Numbered from the stretch's first letter, positions 15,391 through 23,440 are shown. The stretch: DNA of 36,455 nt from Oscillospiraceae bacterium (GCA_009779845.1 WRBE01000024.1:1-36455); one strand, 5' to 3'. The notes: generated by a model not told the origin, from the sequence alone. A program made the numbers and translations.

Positions 15391-16527
15391 CTACCTTGTC
15401 TGCAATTCTAATAGTTTTTGCTTTAATTCGCCCTCAATGCGGCCCAGTTCCACTTCCGCATCTTTCCGGCGTTGCGAGCCTTCTGCTTGGATTTGCTGGA
15501 CTTCCTCTAAGGTCTCAATTAAGCTACGGTTGGTTTGCTCTAGGGTCTCAATTTCCACAATGCCCCGCTGGGCCTCTCTGGCGATATCCGTGGTGCCGGT
15601 TTTGAGGGCAGCGGCGTTTTTCTTCAGAAGTTCGTTGGTCACATCCGTCACATTCCGCTGGGCCTCCATGGCACGTTGGGCATTTGCCATGCCGAGGGCC
15701 AAGACCATCTGGCTTTTCCATAGGGGGATGGTGTTGACGATAGAGGTTTGGATCTTCTCCGCCATCACCGCATCATTTTGCTGAATCATCCGAATCTGCG
15801 GCGCCATCTGGATGCTCACCATACGGGTCAGCTCTAGGTCATGGAGTTTTTTCTCAAACCGGTTGACCATATTGGCAAAGTCTTGTGCCGCCTGTGCATC
15901 CTCTGGCTGTCCAGAGGTGAGGGCCTTGTCTTGTAGGTCTTTTAAGTCCACATCCACCGCATGTTGCAACCGCTGTTTCCCGGCGAGGATGTACATGTTC
16001 AGCTCTTTGAAATAGGCCAAGTTCATGTCGTACATCTTATCTAGCATGGCGATATCTTTCATCAGGGTCACCTGATGGGTCTCCAGGGCGGATACAATCT
16101 TGTTGACGTTGACTTCCGCCTTGTCAAACTGGGCCTTCATAGTGGCGATGCGGTTCTTGCCGCGGGAAATCAGGCCGCGGAGGCCCTTTTTTTCCTCGCC
16201 GTCGCCAAAACCACGGAGTTCCACCACCAATCCGGACAGCATATTGCCCACGTCCCCCATATCCTTGGTGCGGATATTGTTGAGGGCACTGCCGGAAAAT
16301 TCGGCAATGTTCTTTTGCGCCATGGCCCCGTATTGGAGTACCAGATTGGCATCGGTGATATCTATCTCTTTGGAAAATGCCTCTACCTGTGCCCGCTCGG
16401 CGTCGGTGAGTTGGGTCAGTTGGTCTAAGGTCTCTTTGGTGGGTGTGTCGTCGATGACTTGTACCTCTAGGGTGGGTGCGCCCATGTTGGGGGCTAGGGT
16501 TAGGCTTGGGGTGTATTCTGGGTTCAT
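15391..16527 (-). CDS. Toxic anion resistance protein TelA family
   Basis: TelA-family proteins (PF05816) are cytoplasmic, coiled-coil proteins linked to tellurite, nisin and cell-wall antibiotic tolerance. The 378-residue length is normal. Family-like stretches include GSALNNIRTKDMGDVGNMLSGLV, FDKAEVNVNKIVSALETHQVTLMKDIAMLDKMYDMNLAYFKELNMYILAG, and NTIPLWKSQMVLALGMANAQRAMEAQRNVTDVTNELLKKNA. The end (300-378) is a Glu/Gln-rich coiled coil. AAGGAGG precedes the ATG. It lies between xpaC and lemA, the common xpaC-telA pair. Confidence 0.95.
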   Translation of the reverse strand: MNPEYTPSLTLAPNMGAPTLEVQVIDDTPTKETLDQLTQLTDAERAQVEAFSKEIDITDANLVLQYGAMAQKNIAEFSGSALNNIRTKDMGDVGNMLSGLVVELRGFGDGEEKKGLRGLISRGKNRIATMKAQFDKAEVNVNKIVSALETHQVTLMKDIAMLDKMYDMNLAYFKELNMYILAGKQRLQHAVDVDLKDLQDKALTSGQPEDAQAAQDFANMVNRFEKKLHDLELTRMVSIQMAPQIRMIQQNDAVMAEKIQTSIVNTIPLWKSQMVLALGMANAQRAMEAQRNVTDVTNELLKKNAAALKTGTTDIAREAQRGIVEIETLEQTNRSLIETLEEVQQIQAEGSQRRKDAEVELGRIEGELKQKLLELQTR

Positions 16528-16539
16528 GATAATTCCTCC

Positions 16540-17202
16540 TTAGTTAAAATCCGATTCGGTTAGGCCCTCTCGTTTCAAAAAGCCTTCCATTACCTCAATA
16601 TCTGTCTCAATATCCAGTGCCTTTTTGGCGAATAGGGCATCCAGCTGTTTCTTATACGCCTCCGCCATAGTGCTGAGGACATCTTCAATCCGCTCCATGG
16701 TGCCGGAGATGTTTTGCCCGGAGATGCCTTGGGCATCTAAGCGGTCATAGGCGTGGAGCAGTTTGATGGTGGTGGGCAAGTAGTAGCGCAAAAACCGCCG
16801 CACACCGTCAAAGTGGGCCGGGTCCTCCATCACATTGCGGACGATTTTATCGCTGATTTCCATAATCTCATCTACCTGCGCCCCCACTTTGGGGTCTCGG
16901 ATGCCTGCGCGGAGCCTTGCCATCTCAGAGAGGGCCAGTTCCCCTTCCCGCACCAAGCCGTCCACTTCCTCGTTGCCGGAGGTGAAGGGTGTGGGTGCCG
17001 GGCGAGGGACTTCGATCTCAATGACCTTCCCTTTAAATATCTGCCGCAGTATCAGAGACACCACAATGCTTGCCCCGAACAGGCCCACAAAGTGGATCAG
17101 CCGATACATAGGCAGTAAGAACGCCCAAATGACCCAAACTGCCGCAAACCCATAGATATGGATCCAAGGCCGGATTTTTACGTGCTTCTTCATCATTTCC
17201 AT
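16540..17202 (-). CDS. XpaC-like 5-bromo-4-chloroindolyl phosphate hydrolysis family protein
   Basis: XpaC (PF10112) was named for hydrolysis of a chromogenic phosphate in B. subtilis; its true role is unknown and it nearly always accompanies TelA. The 220-residue protein has two N-terminal membrane helices (about 15-34 and 38-56), then a cytosolic helical domain with VDGLVREGELALSEMARLRAGI, DGVRRFLRYYLPTTIKLLHAYDRLD and a coiled-coil end. The first of two nearby ATGs has GGAG at suitable spacing. It is the first gene of a four-gene operon. Confidence 0.92.
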   Translation of the reverse strand: MEMMKKHVKIRPWIHIYGFAAVWVIWAFLLPMYRLIHFVGLFGASIVVSLILRQIFKGKVIEIEVPRPAPTPFTSGNEEVDGLVREGELALSEMARLRAGIRDPKVGAQVDEIMEISDKIVRNVMEDPAHFDGVRRFLRYYLPTTIKLLHAYDRLDAQGISGQNISGTMERIEDVLSTMAEAYKKQLDALFAKKALDIETDIEVMEGFLKREGLTESDFN

Positions 17203-17234
17203 AGACCATACTCCATTTTCAATATATCCTCTCT

Positions 17235-17263
17235 AGTCTACCCCTAAAATTGCCCTACGTCAA
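17235..17263 (-). promoter_or_regulatory. Promoter candidate for the xpaC-telA-lemA-TPM operon
   Basis: On the minus strand TTGACG (17258-17263), a 17-base spacer and TAGACT (17235-17240), about 33 bases ahead of the xpaC ATG. The -10 is only four of six matches. Confidence 0.5.
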
Positions 17264-17398
17264 GGAAGGAACCACCCAACAGGTTAAAAACAAATTAGAA
17301 TCCCATTAAAAAATCAATAATAGAGTCTACTCATAAATACGTTTTTCGGCAAAAAGCGGATTTATTGAGCTTGCTCTTTATTATTTTTTGGTATGTTC

Positions 17399-17427
17399 TA
17401 GAAAATTCTATCCATTTGTGATACACT
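17399..17427 (+). promoter_or_regulatory. Promoter candidate and palindrome before the RpiR gene
   Basis: TAGAAA (17399-17404), a 17-base spacer and TACACT (17422-17427) with an extended TGA. The 12-base palindrome TAGAAAATTCTA (17399-17410) overlaps the -35 and is a candidate autoregulatory site. Confidence 0.4.
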
Positions 17428-17459
17428 GAGCATATACAAGATCAAGGGGGAACCGAACA

Positions 17460-18242
17460 TTGACTGTTGACTTTTTCAAAGCGACGCAAGATACCATCCG
17501 CAATCTCAATCAGACCGAACAAAAGCTGTTTGATTATGTGGTGAAGAATATGGACGAAGTAAAATACATGAGCATCCAGAAATTTGCAAGCCAGCAGTTT
17601 TTGTCCACTACCACGATTTTTCGGTTCACGCAAAAACTGGGATTTTCCGGGTATACGGACTTTATCAACAGTCTGTTGGTCACCTCCCACAGCCAACAGG
17701 ACACGGCTTTGCCGGATATTGTCCTCGGCCAAGGCTATAGCGAGGAGTATTTAAAAAACGCCATGGAAGCGGTGCGGGTCATGTCCCCGAAGCAAGTAGC
17801 GGAGGTGGTGGGCCTGTTAAACCGCAAGCCCAATATCTATGTCCTCACCGATGACAACACCCACGCCATTGGCCAGTACTGTGAGCGGCTGTTCATCGGC
17901 CTTGGTTTCCATGCCTACTTTCCGGAGGCTGCCTACCAAACGCAAAACCTAGTCAATCGCATCGGGGCGGACGACATGATTATCGCCCTTTCTTACTCCG
18001 GGCAAGATGTGGTGCTGATTGATTTCATTGAGCGGGTGTTTTTGACTGAGCGGCCTTACCTGCTCTCTGTCACCCGGGCGGACAACAACCCGCTAGAGGG
18101 GTTGTCGGATGCCAACTTTTACGTATTTGCCGATGAAATCCACGTCCCCGGCATGAATTTGACCTCCAGTGTTACCATGTTGATGGTCATTGAGCTGTTG
18201 ATTTATGAGTACATTGCGGGGCTACAGTCTGACGAAACGTAA
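17460..18242 (+). CDS. RpiR-family transcriptional regulator (HTH + SIS)
   Basis: RpiR regulators bind phosphosugars through a SIS domain and control sugar or sialic-acid uptake and catabolism. The 260-residue protein has an N-terminal HTH (about 1-78: NQTEQKLFDYVVKNMDEVKYMSIQKFA, STTTIFRFTQKLGFSGYTDF) and a SIS domain (about 105-240) with IYVLTDDNTHAIGQYCERLF and MIIALSYSGQDVVLIDF, where SYSG binds the phosphosugar. Translation starts at TTG with AAGGGGG upstream. It is directly upstream of an MFS transporter and probably controls it; the inducer is not evident. Confidence 0.92.
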   Translation: MTVDFFKATQDTIRNLNQTEQKLFDYVVKNMDEVKYMSIQKFASQQFLSTTTIFRFTQKLGFSGYTDFINSLLVTSHSQQDTALPDIVLGQGYSEEYLKNAMEAVRVMSPKQVAEVVGLLNRKPNIYVLTDDNTHAIGQYCERLFIGLGFHAYFPEAAYQTQNLVNRIGADDMIIALSYSGQDVVLIDFIERVFLTERPYLLSVTRADNNPLEGLSDANFYVFADEIHVPGMNLTSSVTMLMVIELLIYEYIAGLQSDET

Positions 18243-18267
18243 TAATATTACCCACAACGTAACACCG

Positions 18268-18283
18268 TTCCCAAATGGGAACC
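18268..18283. promoter_or_regulatory. Palindrome between the RpiR gene and the MFS gene
   Basis: GTTCCC-AAAT-GGGAAC, a perfect 6-bp inverted repeat 26 bases past the RpiR stop. A weak promoter (TTCCTT 18309-18314, 17-base spacer, TACAAT 18332-18337) lies downstream, before the transporter. It may be the RpiR operator or a short transcription pause hairpin; no T-run follows. Confidence 0.35.
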
Positions 18284-18375
18284 GTTCGTACAAAAATGTG
18301 CAAATCTCTTCCTTTTCTCTATGACGGCGGTTACAATAGAGCTATTGCAAATCAGAAAGGGTTTAAAACGTTATC

Positions 18376-19563
18376 ATGGAAAAGTTAAAGAAAAATCGGC
18401 TTTGGCTCTTGGGTGTTATTTTGGTGAGTTATTTTGTGGTGGGTTTTCCCGATGGTGCCTTTACCGTATCGTGGCTGGGCATCGCCGATGAAATGCAAGG
18501 AATGACCACCGCCCACACGGGCTATATTTTGGTGGGGTATTCAATTACTTATACCTTGGCCGGGGTTCTGTTATCTCGGCTGAACCGCTTTATGAAGTTG
18601 CAGACGGTGTATCTGTACGGCCTCGTCATCATGGCGCTGGGGTTTGTAGGGTTGGCCTTGTCGCCGAACTTTGCGCTGGTGCTTGCGACGATTACGGTCT
18701 ACGGCTTCGGAACCGGCCTCATGGCATCGAGTATGAATTCATACATGGCAAAACATTTTACGGCGAGGCATAACAACTGGATGCACTGTTTCTGGGGCGC
18801 GGGCGCTACGCTGAGTCCCATTATTATGGGGCAGATGATGGCCGTGCTCACTTGGCGGGCAGGGTACTTTGTGATTACGGGTATCTTGGTTGTGGTGGCG
18901 ATACTGCTACTGATTAGCATGTACAAAAAGATTTGGATTGATGACGAGGACGAGCCCGACCAAGCGACAACAGAGCAAGCGGCCTCCAAAAAACGATACT
19001 TGACAAAAACATGGCACCAAGTGGTAGAAATTCTCACCTTTTTCTTCCTCGGCGGGACGGACTATACTTTGGTGTTCTTTACCGGCGCGGCCCTGATGGC
19101 CCGTGGGCAAGCCACATTGGAAACTGTTGCGATTTTCTCCGCTGTTTATTATGTCTCAATGACTGCCGGACGGATGTTTTTCGGCTGGGCCGCAAAATGG
19201 TTGCGAGAGGTGCCCATTGTCCGCATCGGTGCCGCCATCGCCGTGGCGGGAATCGGGGTGCTTTATTTTACCGGTCACGTTTCTGGCATGGCACTGGCCG
19301 GGTTTGGGTTAGGGCCGATGCTGCCCACGTTGGTCAGTGACTCGTCCAACCGGTTTACGCCCCGCATACTGTCTAAAATCGTGGGGTATGAGCTGGCGGC
19401 CTTTGGTGCTGGGATTGCGGTGTTGTTTTTCTTGACCAGCCAGCTCATGTACTTTATTTCTTACGAGGCACTGTTCCCGCTGGGGCTTGCGTTTATTGTT
19501 CTTGTGTTTTTGTGTAATGAAGTGTTAGCGCGGGCGCTGAAGGCATGTAATAAAAAGCAATAG
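18376..19563 (+). CDS. MFS transporter (FucP/YbjJ-like)
   Basis: The 395-residue protein has about 12 predicted membrane helices with a charged central loop (about 184-215, WIDDEDEPDQATTEQAASKKR). VVGFPDGAFTVSW in the first helix and the NSYMAKHFTARHNNWMHCFWGAGATLSPIIMG stretch (positions about 119-152) resemble the FucP/YbjJ sugar-transporter branch. Substrate unknown; placement 133 bases after an RpiR regulator suggests a sugar or sugar derivative. AAAGGG lies 14 bases before ATG. Confidence 0.88.
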   Translation: MEKLKKNRLWLLGVILVSYFVVGFPDGAFTVSWLGIADEMQGMTTAHTGYILVGYSITYTLAGVLLSRLNRFMKLQTVYLYGLVIMALGFVGLALSPNFALVLATITVYGFGTGLMASSMNSYMAKHFTARHNNWMHCFWGAGATLSPIIMGQMMAVLTWRAGYFVITGILVVVAILLLISMYKKIWIDDEDEPDQATTEQAASKKRYLTKTWHQVVEILTFFFLGGTDYTLVFFTGAALMARGQATLETVAIFSAVYYVSMTAGRMFFGWAAKWLREVPIVRIGAAIAVAGIGVLYFTGHVSGMALAGFGLGPMLPTLVSDSSNRFTPRILSKIVGYELAAFGAGIAVLFFLTSQLMYFISYEALFPLGLAFIVLVFLCNEVLARALKACNKKQ

Positions 19564-19584
19564 TCGCCCCAATCGGTCAATCAC

Positions 19585-19624
19585 ACCCTCAACGGAGTAT
19601 TCGTTCTGTTGGGGGTATTTTATT
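19585..19624 (+). terminator. Rho-independent terminator after the MFS gene
   Basis: Stem ACCCTCAAC/GTTGGGGGT (19585-19616, one G-U pair) followed by ATTTTATT, 22 bases past the stop codon. Confidence 0.85.
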
Positions 19625-19651
19625 GACAATCTTACCCCTATATTATATAAT
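19623..19651 (+). promoter_or_regulatory. Consensus sigma-A promoter upstream of rpe
   Basis: TTGACA (19623-19628), exactly 17 bases, and TATAAT (19646-19651): all twelve consensus bases match. It starts right at the end of the preceding terminator. The predicted transcript start near 19658 leaves a leader of about 145 bases before the rpe ATG. Confidence 0.9.
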
Positions 19652-19657
19652 GAGTAC

Positions 19658-19795
19658 ACTCGTAATTACACAATGGGGCTATTGCGGAGTATACTCAACG
19701 CAACAGCCCCTATGATAAAAGTAGGCTGAGGTACCCTCGCCCACTAGACCATAAATATGCCGGGGCCATACCCGGCGTGAATCGGCACAGGAGGA
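19658..19795 (+). ncRNA. Structured 5' leader of rpe (possible cis-acting RNA)
   Basis: The leader has a long interrupted stem (19675-19710): GGGGCT/AGCCCC outside, TTGCG/CGCAA inside, each broken by one unpaired base, closed over a GAGTATACTC palindrome. A second stem GCCGGG/CCCGGC follows just before the ribosome binding site, and a short GAGG/CCTC hairpin lies between. I do not recognise a known riboswitch class. No T-run follows the first stem, so control at translation is as likely as attenuation. Confidence 0.4.
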
Positions 19796-19801
19796 ATCAT
19801 C

Positions 19802-20452
19802 ATGGCTAAAATCGCACCAAGCGTTCTCGCCGCTGACTTTACAGCCTTAGGCAAAGACATTGCCGAGGTGGAAGCCGCAGGTGCGGAATACCTCCACCTA
19901 GACGTGATGGACGGGGTGTTTGTGCCGAATATTTCCGTGGGTGTCCCTGTGGTCTCGGCCATCCGCAAGGTTACGGATATGGTGCTGGATGTCCATCTGA
20001 TGATTATCAAGCCGGTTCGTTACGTAGAAGATTTCATCCAAGCCGGGGCGGACATTGTGGTGTTCCACGTAGAGGCCGACGAGCTGCAGAATATCCAAGC
20101 CGCCATTGATAAAGTGAAGGGCCTCGGCAAACGTGTGGGGCTATCCCTCAAGCCCAAAACCTCCGCCGCTGTCTTGCGCCCCTATATCGCCCAGCTAGAC
20201 ATGGTACTGGTCATGACCGTAGAGCCCGGTTTTGGTGGGCAGAAGTTCATGGTTGACCAGTTGGATAAGATTCGGGAAATCCGAGCCATGATCGAGGTGC
20301 AGAACCCCGCTTGCGAGTTGGAAGTGGACGGCGGCATTGACCCGACGACAGCTCCGCTGGCGGTAGAAGCCGGGGCCAATGTATTGGTTGCAGGGAGTGC
20401 TGTGTTTGGGGTGAAAGACCGCAGGGCTGCGGTGTTGGCGTTGCGGGGGTAG
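19802..20452 (+). CDS. rpe: Ribulose-phosphate 3-epimerase
   Basis: Rpe interconverts ribulose-5-phosphate and xylulose-5-phosphate in the pentose phosphate pathway. The 216-residue TIM barrel shows APSVLAADF, YLHLDVMDGVFVPNIS (metal ligands His32, Asp34), DVHLMI (His65), VMTVEPGFGGQKFM, and LEVDGGI with the final catalytic Asp. AGGAGG precedes the ATG at 7 bases. It begins a short transcription unit behind a full-consensus promoter and a structured leader; the next gene starts 2 bases after its stop. Confidence 0.97.
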   Translation: MAKIAPSVLAADFTALGKDIAEVEAAGAEYLHLDVMDGVFVPNISVGVPVVSAIRKVTDMVLDVHLMIIKPVRYVEDFIQAGADIVVFHVEADELQNIQAAIDKVKGLGKRVGLSLKPKTSAAVLRPYIAQLDMVLVMTVEPGFGGQKFMVDQLDKIREIRAMIEVQNPACELEVDGGIDPTTAPLAVEAGANVLVAGSAVFGVKDRRAAVLALRG

Positions 20453-20454
20453 GG

Positions 20455-21081
20455 ATGGCTAATACATTGGGGTTAGAGCTATTTGCGTTAATTGAATATT
20501 GTAAAATCTATGACCTGGATATACATTTTTTCACCTTCGGGGAAGGGGTAGAGTGTCCTGATTTGCAATCTGAGCAATATGATATTGGTATTGAATGTAC
20601 AGTTTCTTTTCCACCAAATGAACATGGAGACTCCGGTGAGCTAAAAGCGACTAAAAAAAACAGCAAAGCTGTGAAAGCCGGTCAGCTAACTGCTTTTGCT
20701 TATTGTGTAGGTAGTGCCACGGATCCTATGATGCTTTTTAATACAGTGAAAGGAAAAACGAAAAAATTGAACAAACATTATAAACGCTTTAGCACAAATG
20801 CTCTGCACATAAGAGTGTCATCAATTTTTGCAGGCTCGAATCATTTTACCATGACAAATGCTAAAGAGGTTGCAAATCTGTTAAGTAAAGCCCCTATATC
20901 CGGAGAAGTTCAATTTAATCCTATCATATTGTCTCAAATTGGAGATGATAGAGATAGTTTTTGTTGTTGGATTATTAACACAGATGATTACAGCATTGTC
21001 GAACAGCAGGGGAGTAGAGTTCTATCAAAAGATGAAGTAAAGTTTGTAGAATGCACCGTCCGTGGGAGCCGGGTAGTATGA
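20455..21081 (+). CDS. Unrecognised protein, 208 residues
   Basis: I do not recognise this protein. It starts 2 bases after the rpe stop, with only the GGGGG/GGG at the end of rpe as a possible ribosome binding site, so coupling to rpe is likely. No signal peptide or membrane segment is seen. The N-terminus (LELFALIEYCKIYDLDIHFFTF) is mixed helical/beta, the middle has a Lys-rich stretch (KATKKNSKAVKAG) and a late stretch has two adjacent Cys (SFCCWIINTDD). Codon use is distinctly more AT-rich than rpe or recR, which fits recent acquisition. The repeat copy begins about 27 bases after its stop. Confidence 0.7.
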   Translation: MANTLGLELFALIEYCKIYDLDIHFFTFGEGVECPDLQSEQYDIGIECTVSFPPNEHGDSGELKATKKNSKAVKAGQLTAFAYCVGSATDPMMLFNTVKGKTKKLNKHYKRFSTNALHIRVSSIFAGSNHFTMTNAKEVANLLSKAPISGEVQFNPIILSQIGDDRDSFCCWIINTDDYSIVEQQGSRVLSKDEVKFVECTVRGSRVV

Positions 21082-21107
21082 TCTCTTGACCTTGACCCAG
21101 ACTGGCC

Positions 21108-21510
21108 CTATGCTACCCATTTTTGAGTGCAATTCAATTAACAGCAAGCACCATCCAGTGATCCCACCGCCCTTGACCATTGGAGTTTCGAGCACTATTA
21201 CATCTGGCTAGAGATTTTTGGTACCAGTGCGGGGTATAAGGGGTGAAACCGTCGTCACTCTGCCCTTGACCTTAGCGGGTTCTTAGGGGCGCAGCCCCTA
21301 AGTCGCATTTTTGTTTCTTTTTGGCGAGACAAAAAGAAAGTCCGCCCGGCAGGGCATGACCAGCCTTCGGTCTGCGCCAAGGCAAAATCGGCGGAACGCC
21401 GAAAGGGAAGGGTTAAGGGTGCGGGACGATTGCCATCGTCCCCTACAGAAGGGCGAGGCGAAGGTCAAGAACTGGGACGCGCAGGGGCACGTCCCCTACG
21501 AAGGGCGTAG
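21108..21510 (+). repeat. Dispersed intergenic repeat, copy 2
   Basis: Inverted relative to copy 1 at about 9,300-9,660. Shared blocks include CGCCCTTGACCATTGG and ACCGTCGTCACTCTGCCC. Hairpins in order: CTTAGGGGC/GCCCCTAAG (21282-21302), TTTCTTTTTG/CAAAAAGAAA (21314-21339), CGGCG/CGCCG, GGGACGAT/ATCGTCCC (21423-21442) and GGGACG/CGTCCC (21474-21495). Differences from copy 1 leave the stems intact. It fills most of the 536-bp gap between the unknown gene and recR; 21511-21617 is AT-rich with no clear feature besides the recR ribosome binding site. Confidence 0.88.
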
Positions 21511-21617
21511 TCAAAACCACAGAAGAGTACACTCAATAAATACACCAAAAGCCACAAAACAACATAATGAAGCACACTCAAAAATAAAAAACCAAACATC
21601 AGGAGAACACAACAACC

Positions 21618-22217
21618 ATGGATTTTTTCCCCCCCGCACTAGAAACCCTCATCGACCAATTCGCCCGACTCCCCGGCGTGGGCCGCAAAAGCGCCCAACG
21701 GCTGGCCTTCTATGTCATGGGCCTGCCGGAAGGCGAGGCAAACGCCTTCGCCCAAGCCATCACCACCGCCAAAGACACGGTACATGTCTGTCCCCAATGC
21801 CAAAACCTCACGGACGCAGACCTCTGCAACATCTGCCGCAGTACGAAGCGGGAACCGGGAGTGGTTTGCGTGGTGGCGGACCCGAAAGATGTGATTGCCA
21901 TTGAGCGGTCACGGGAGTACAACGGGCTGTATCATGTGCTCCACGGCGTTATCTCGCCCATGAACCATGTAGGGCCGGACGATGTAAAGATTACCGAACT
22001 CACAAGCCGGGTCGCACAAGGCGAGATTGAAGAGGTCATCATGGCCACCAACCCCGACACAGAAGGGGAGGCCACGGCCATGTACATTGCACGGCTGCTG
22101 CGCCCCTTCGGTGTCCGTGTGACTCGCTTGGCCTATGGACTATCTGTAGGCGGCAATTTAGAATACGCAGATGATGCCACCCTGCTTCGGGCCTTAGAGG
22201 GCCGGCAGGAATTATAG
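21618..22217 (+). CDS. recR: Recombination protein RecR
   Basis: RecR acts with RecO (and RecF) to load RecA on gapped DNA. The 199-residue protein has the N-terminal HhH (LPGVGRKSAQRLAFYVM), a four-Cys zinc finger (C58, C61, C70, C73) and a Toprim domain (VVADPKDVIAIE, EVIMATNPDTEGEATAMYIARLL) ending in GLSVGGNLEYADDATL. AGGAG lies 12 bases before the ATG. dnaX and the ybaB gene, usual neighbours, are absent; a repeat element precedes it instead. Confidence 0.97.
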   Translation: MDFFPPALETLIDQFARLPGVGRKSAQRLAFYVMGLPEGEANAFAQAITTAKDTVHVCPQCQNLTDADLCNICRSTKREPGVVCVVADPKDVIAIERSREYNGLYHVLHGVISPMNHVGPDDVKITELTSRVAQGEIEEVIMATNPDTEGEATAMYIARLLRPFGVRVTRLAYGLSVGGNLEYADDATLLRALEGRQEL

Positions 22218-22237
22218 GAAAGACAAGGAGGCCACCT

Positions 22238-23317
22238 ATGGGTATTTTAGACTTCCTCAAACGAAAAGAGGACGAAGCACCAGGCCAGCAGGGCCAAGCA
22301 GAGCAAGCGGCCTCTCTGGAGCTTCAAGACTTTCTGGCGCCGGGGCCGTATGAGGCCAGCCCCGAAGGGCTGACCCCTGCCGGGCTATACCCCCATGAGG
22401 TGCTGTTGCTCAGCGCGGCTTCGTCATTTTATACCGACCAGCAGAAGTTTCCGACTACCCTACGGCAGCAGTACGGGATGCTTGATGTGCGGAAATTGTT
22501 ACTGGGCTTGGTTGAGCGTGGTTTTTTAGAGTCCGCCACGCTGGAAGCCACGTTAGAAGGAGAGACTGTGGTCAACCTAAAAAAAACCTTAAAAGCCTGT
22601 GGTCTGCCTGTAGGCGGTCGTAAGGCGGAGCTAATCGAGCGGATTGCGACCCAAATGTCCGATGCGGACTTGGCGACACACTTTCCCCGCCGAGCCTTTG
22701 CCCTGACCCAGAGCGGAAAACAGGCCGTGGCAGAGGCCCAGTATGTCCCCTATGTCCATCGCCGTCCCGTGGAGGGGCTGACGATCTGGGAAATGCATCG
22801 CCTAGCCCTGGCTGAGCCGGATAAGACTTATCGGGGGTTGATTCTCGCCTATATGGAGCGGCGCAGTCAATTCCACTTCAACGCCAAAGACTACAATGCA
22901 TACCGGGCCATGCGGTATCGGATGTATCAGTTTATGCTAGAGGAGAATAAGCTGAAAAAAGCGTTCCCTTTTCTGGTAGAGACCATGTATTACGACCTCT
23001 CCGGTATGGACAGCGAACAGCGGGACCCGATTTACCAATTTGTCAGTGAGAAATATTTCTTTCCTTATGACAAATCCATCGTGAAACTTTCCGCTACAGT
23101 GGTGAATGCGATGACGAAGTTGCAGGAAGATCTGCGTCTTACGGAGGGGATGCTTCGTGCGTTGTTGCTGCAGTTTTTCAGTCAATACAAACTTCCGTTC
23201 CACCTGTTTACCCATGAAGAGTGTGCCGTGGTGATATTGTTAGAGCTTCGAGGGGATAAGGACAAGCTACGGCAAGTATACGAGTTGGCAGAGGCCCGGT
23301 TTGGGAAGGGGAAATAG
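22238..23317 (+). CDS. SAP-domain protein of unknown function
   Basis: The 359-residue protein lies 20 bases after recR and has a strong AGGAGG. The N-terminus (about 1-35) is charged with a Gln-rich linker. Residues of about 112-148 (NLKKTLKACGLPVGGRKAELIERIATQ) match the SAP helix-extension-helix pattern, a DNA-binding module. The C-terminal two-thirds is helical, with YVPYVHRRP and a block rich in Tyr and Phe (FHFNAKDYNAYRAMRYRMYQFML). No catalytic motif is seen. Cotranscription with recR suggests a link to DNA metabolism, but that is inference. Confidence 0.8.
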   Translation: MGILDFLKRKEDEAPGQQGQAEQAASLELQDFLAPGPYEASPEGLTPAGLYPHEVLLLSAASSFYTDQQKFPTTLRQQYGMLDVRKLLLGLVERGFLESATLEATLEGETVVNLKKTLKACGLPVGGRKAELIERIATQMSDADLATHFPRRAFALTQSGKQAVAEAQYVPYVHRRPVEGLTIWEMHRLALAEPDKTYRGLILAYMERRSQFHFNAKDYNAYRAMRYRMYQFMLEENKLKKAFPFLVETMYYDLSGMDSEQRDPIYQFVSEKYFFPYDKSIVKLSATVVNAMTKLQEDLRLTEGMLRALLLQFFSQYKLPFHLFTHEECAVVILLELRGDKDKLRQVYELAEARFGKGK

Positions 23318-23374
23318 TGGCGTTGTATGTTCGCTGTACCTTTTGGGTACACTGACGTAGGGCGCATGTAGTGT

Positions 23375-23400
23375 GGCAGGCACAAGGTCTGCCCTTACAG
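23375..23400 (+). repeat. REP-like hairpin
   Basis: GGCAG/CTGCC (23375-23393) followed by CTTACAG. The same layout, a GC stem then CC(C/T)TAC(A/G), ends the hairpins of both large repeat copies and recurs at 30977-31001 with different stem bases. It lies in the 380-bp gap between the SAP gene and rnj. Confidence 0.5.
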
Positions 23401-23440
23401 GTGACAACGCAGTGCGTCCACGACCTACGACTGGCACAAT

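Noticed and set aside
19658..19795. SRP RNA, 6S RNA or tmRNA in the rpe leader
   Set aside because: The SRP tetraloop region, the 6S bubble layout and a tRNA-like domain are all missing.
21311..21904. 197-residue plus-strand frame before and over recR
   Set aside because: Runs through the repeat into recR out of frame; no family resemblance.
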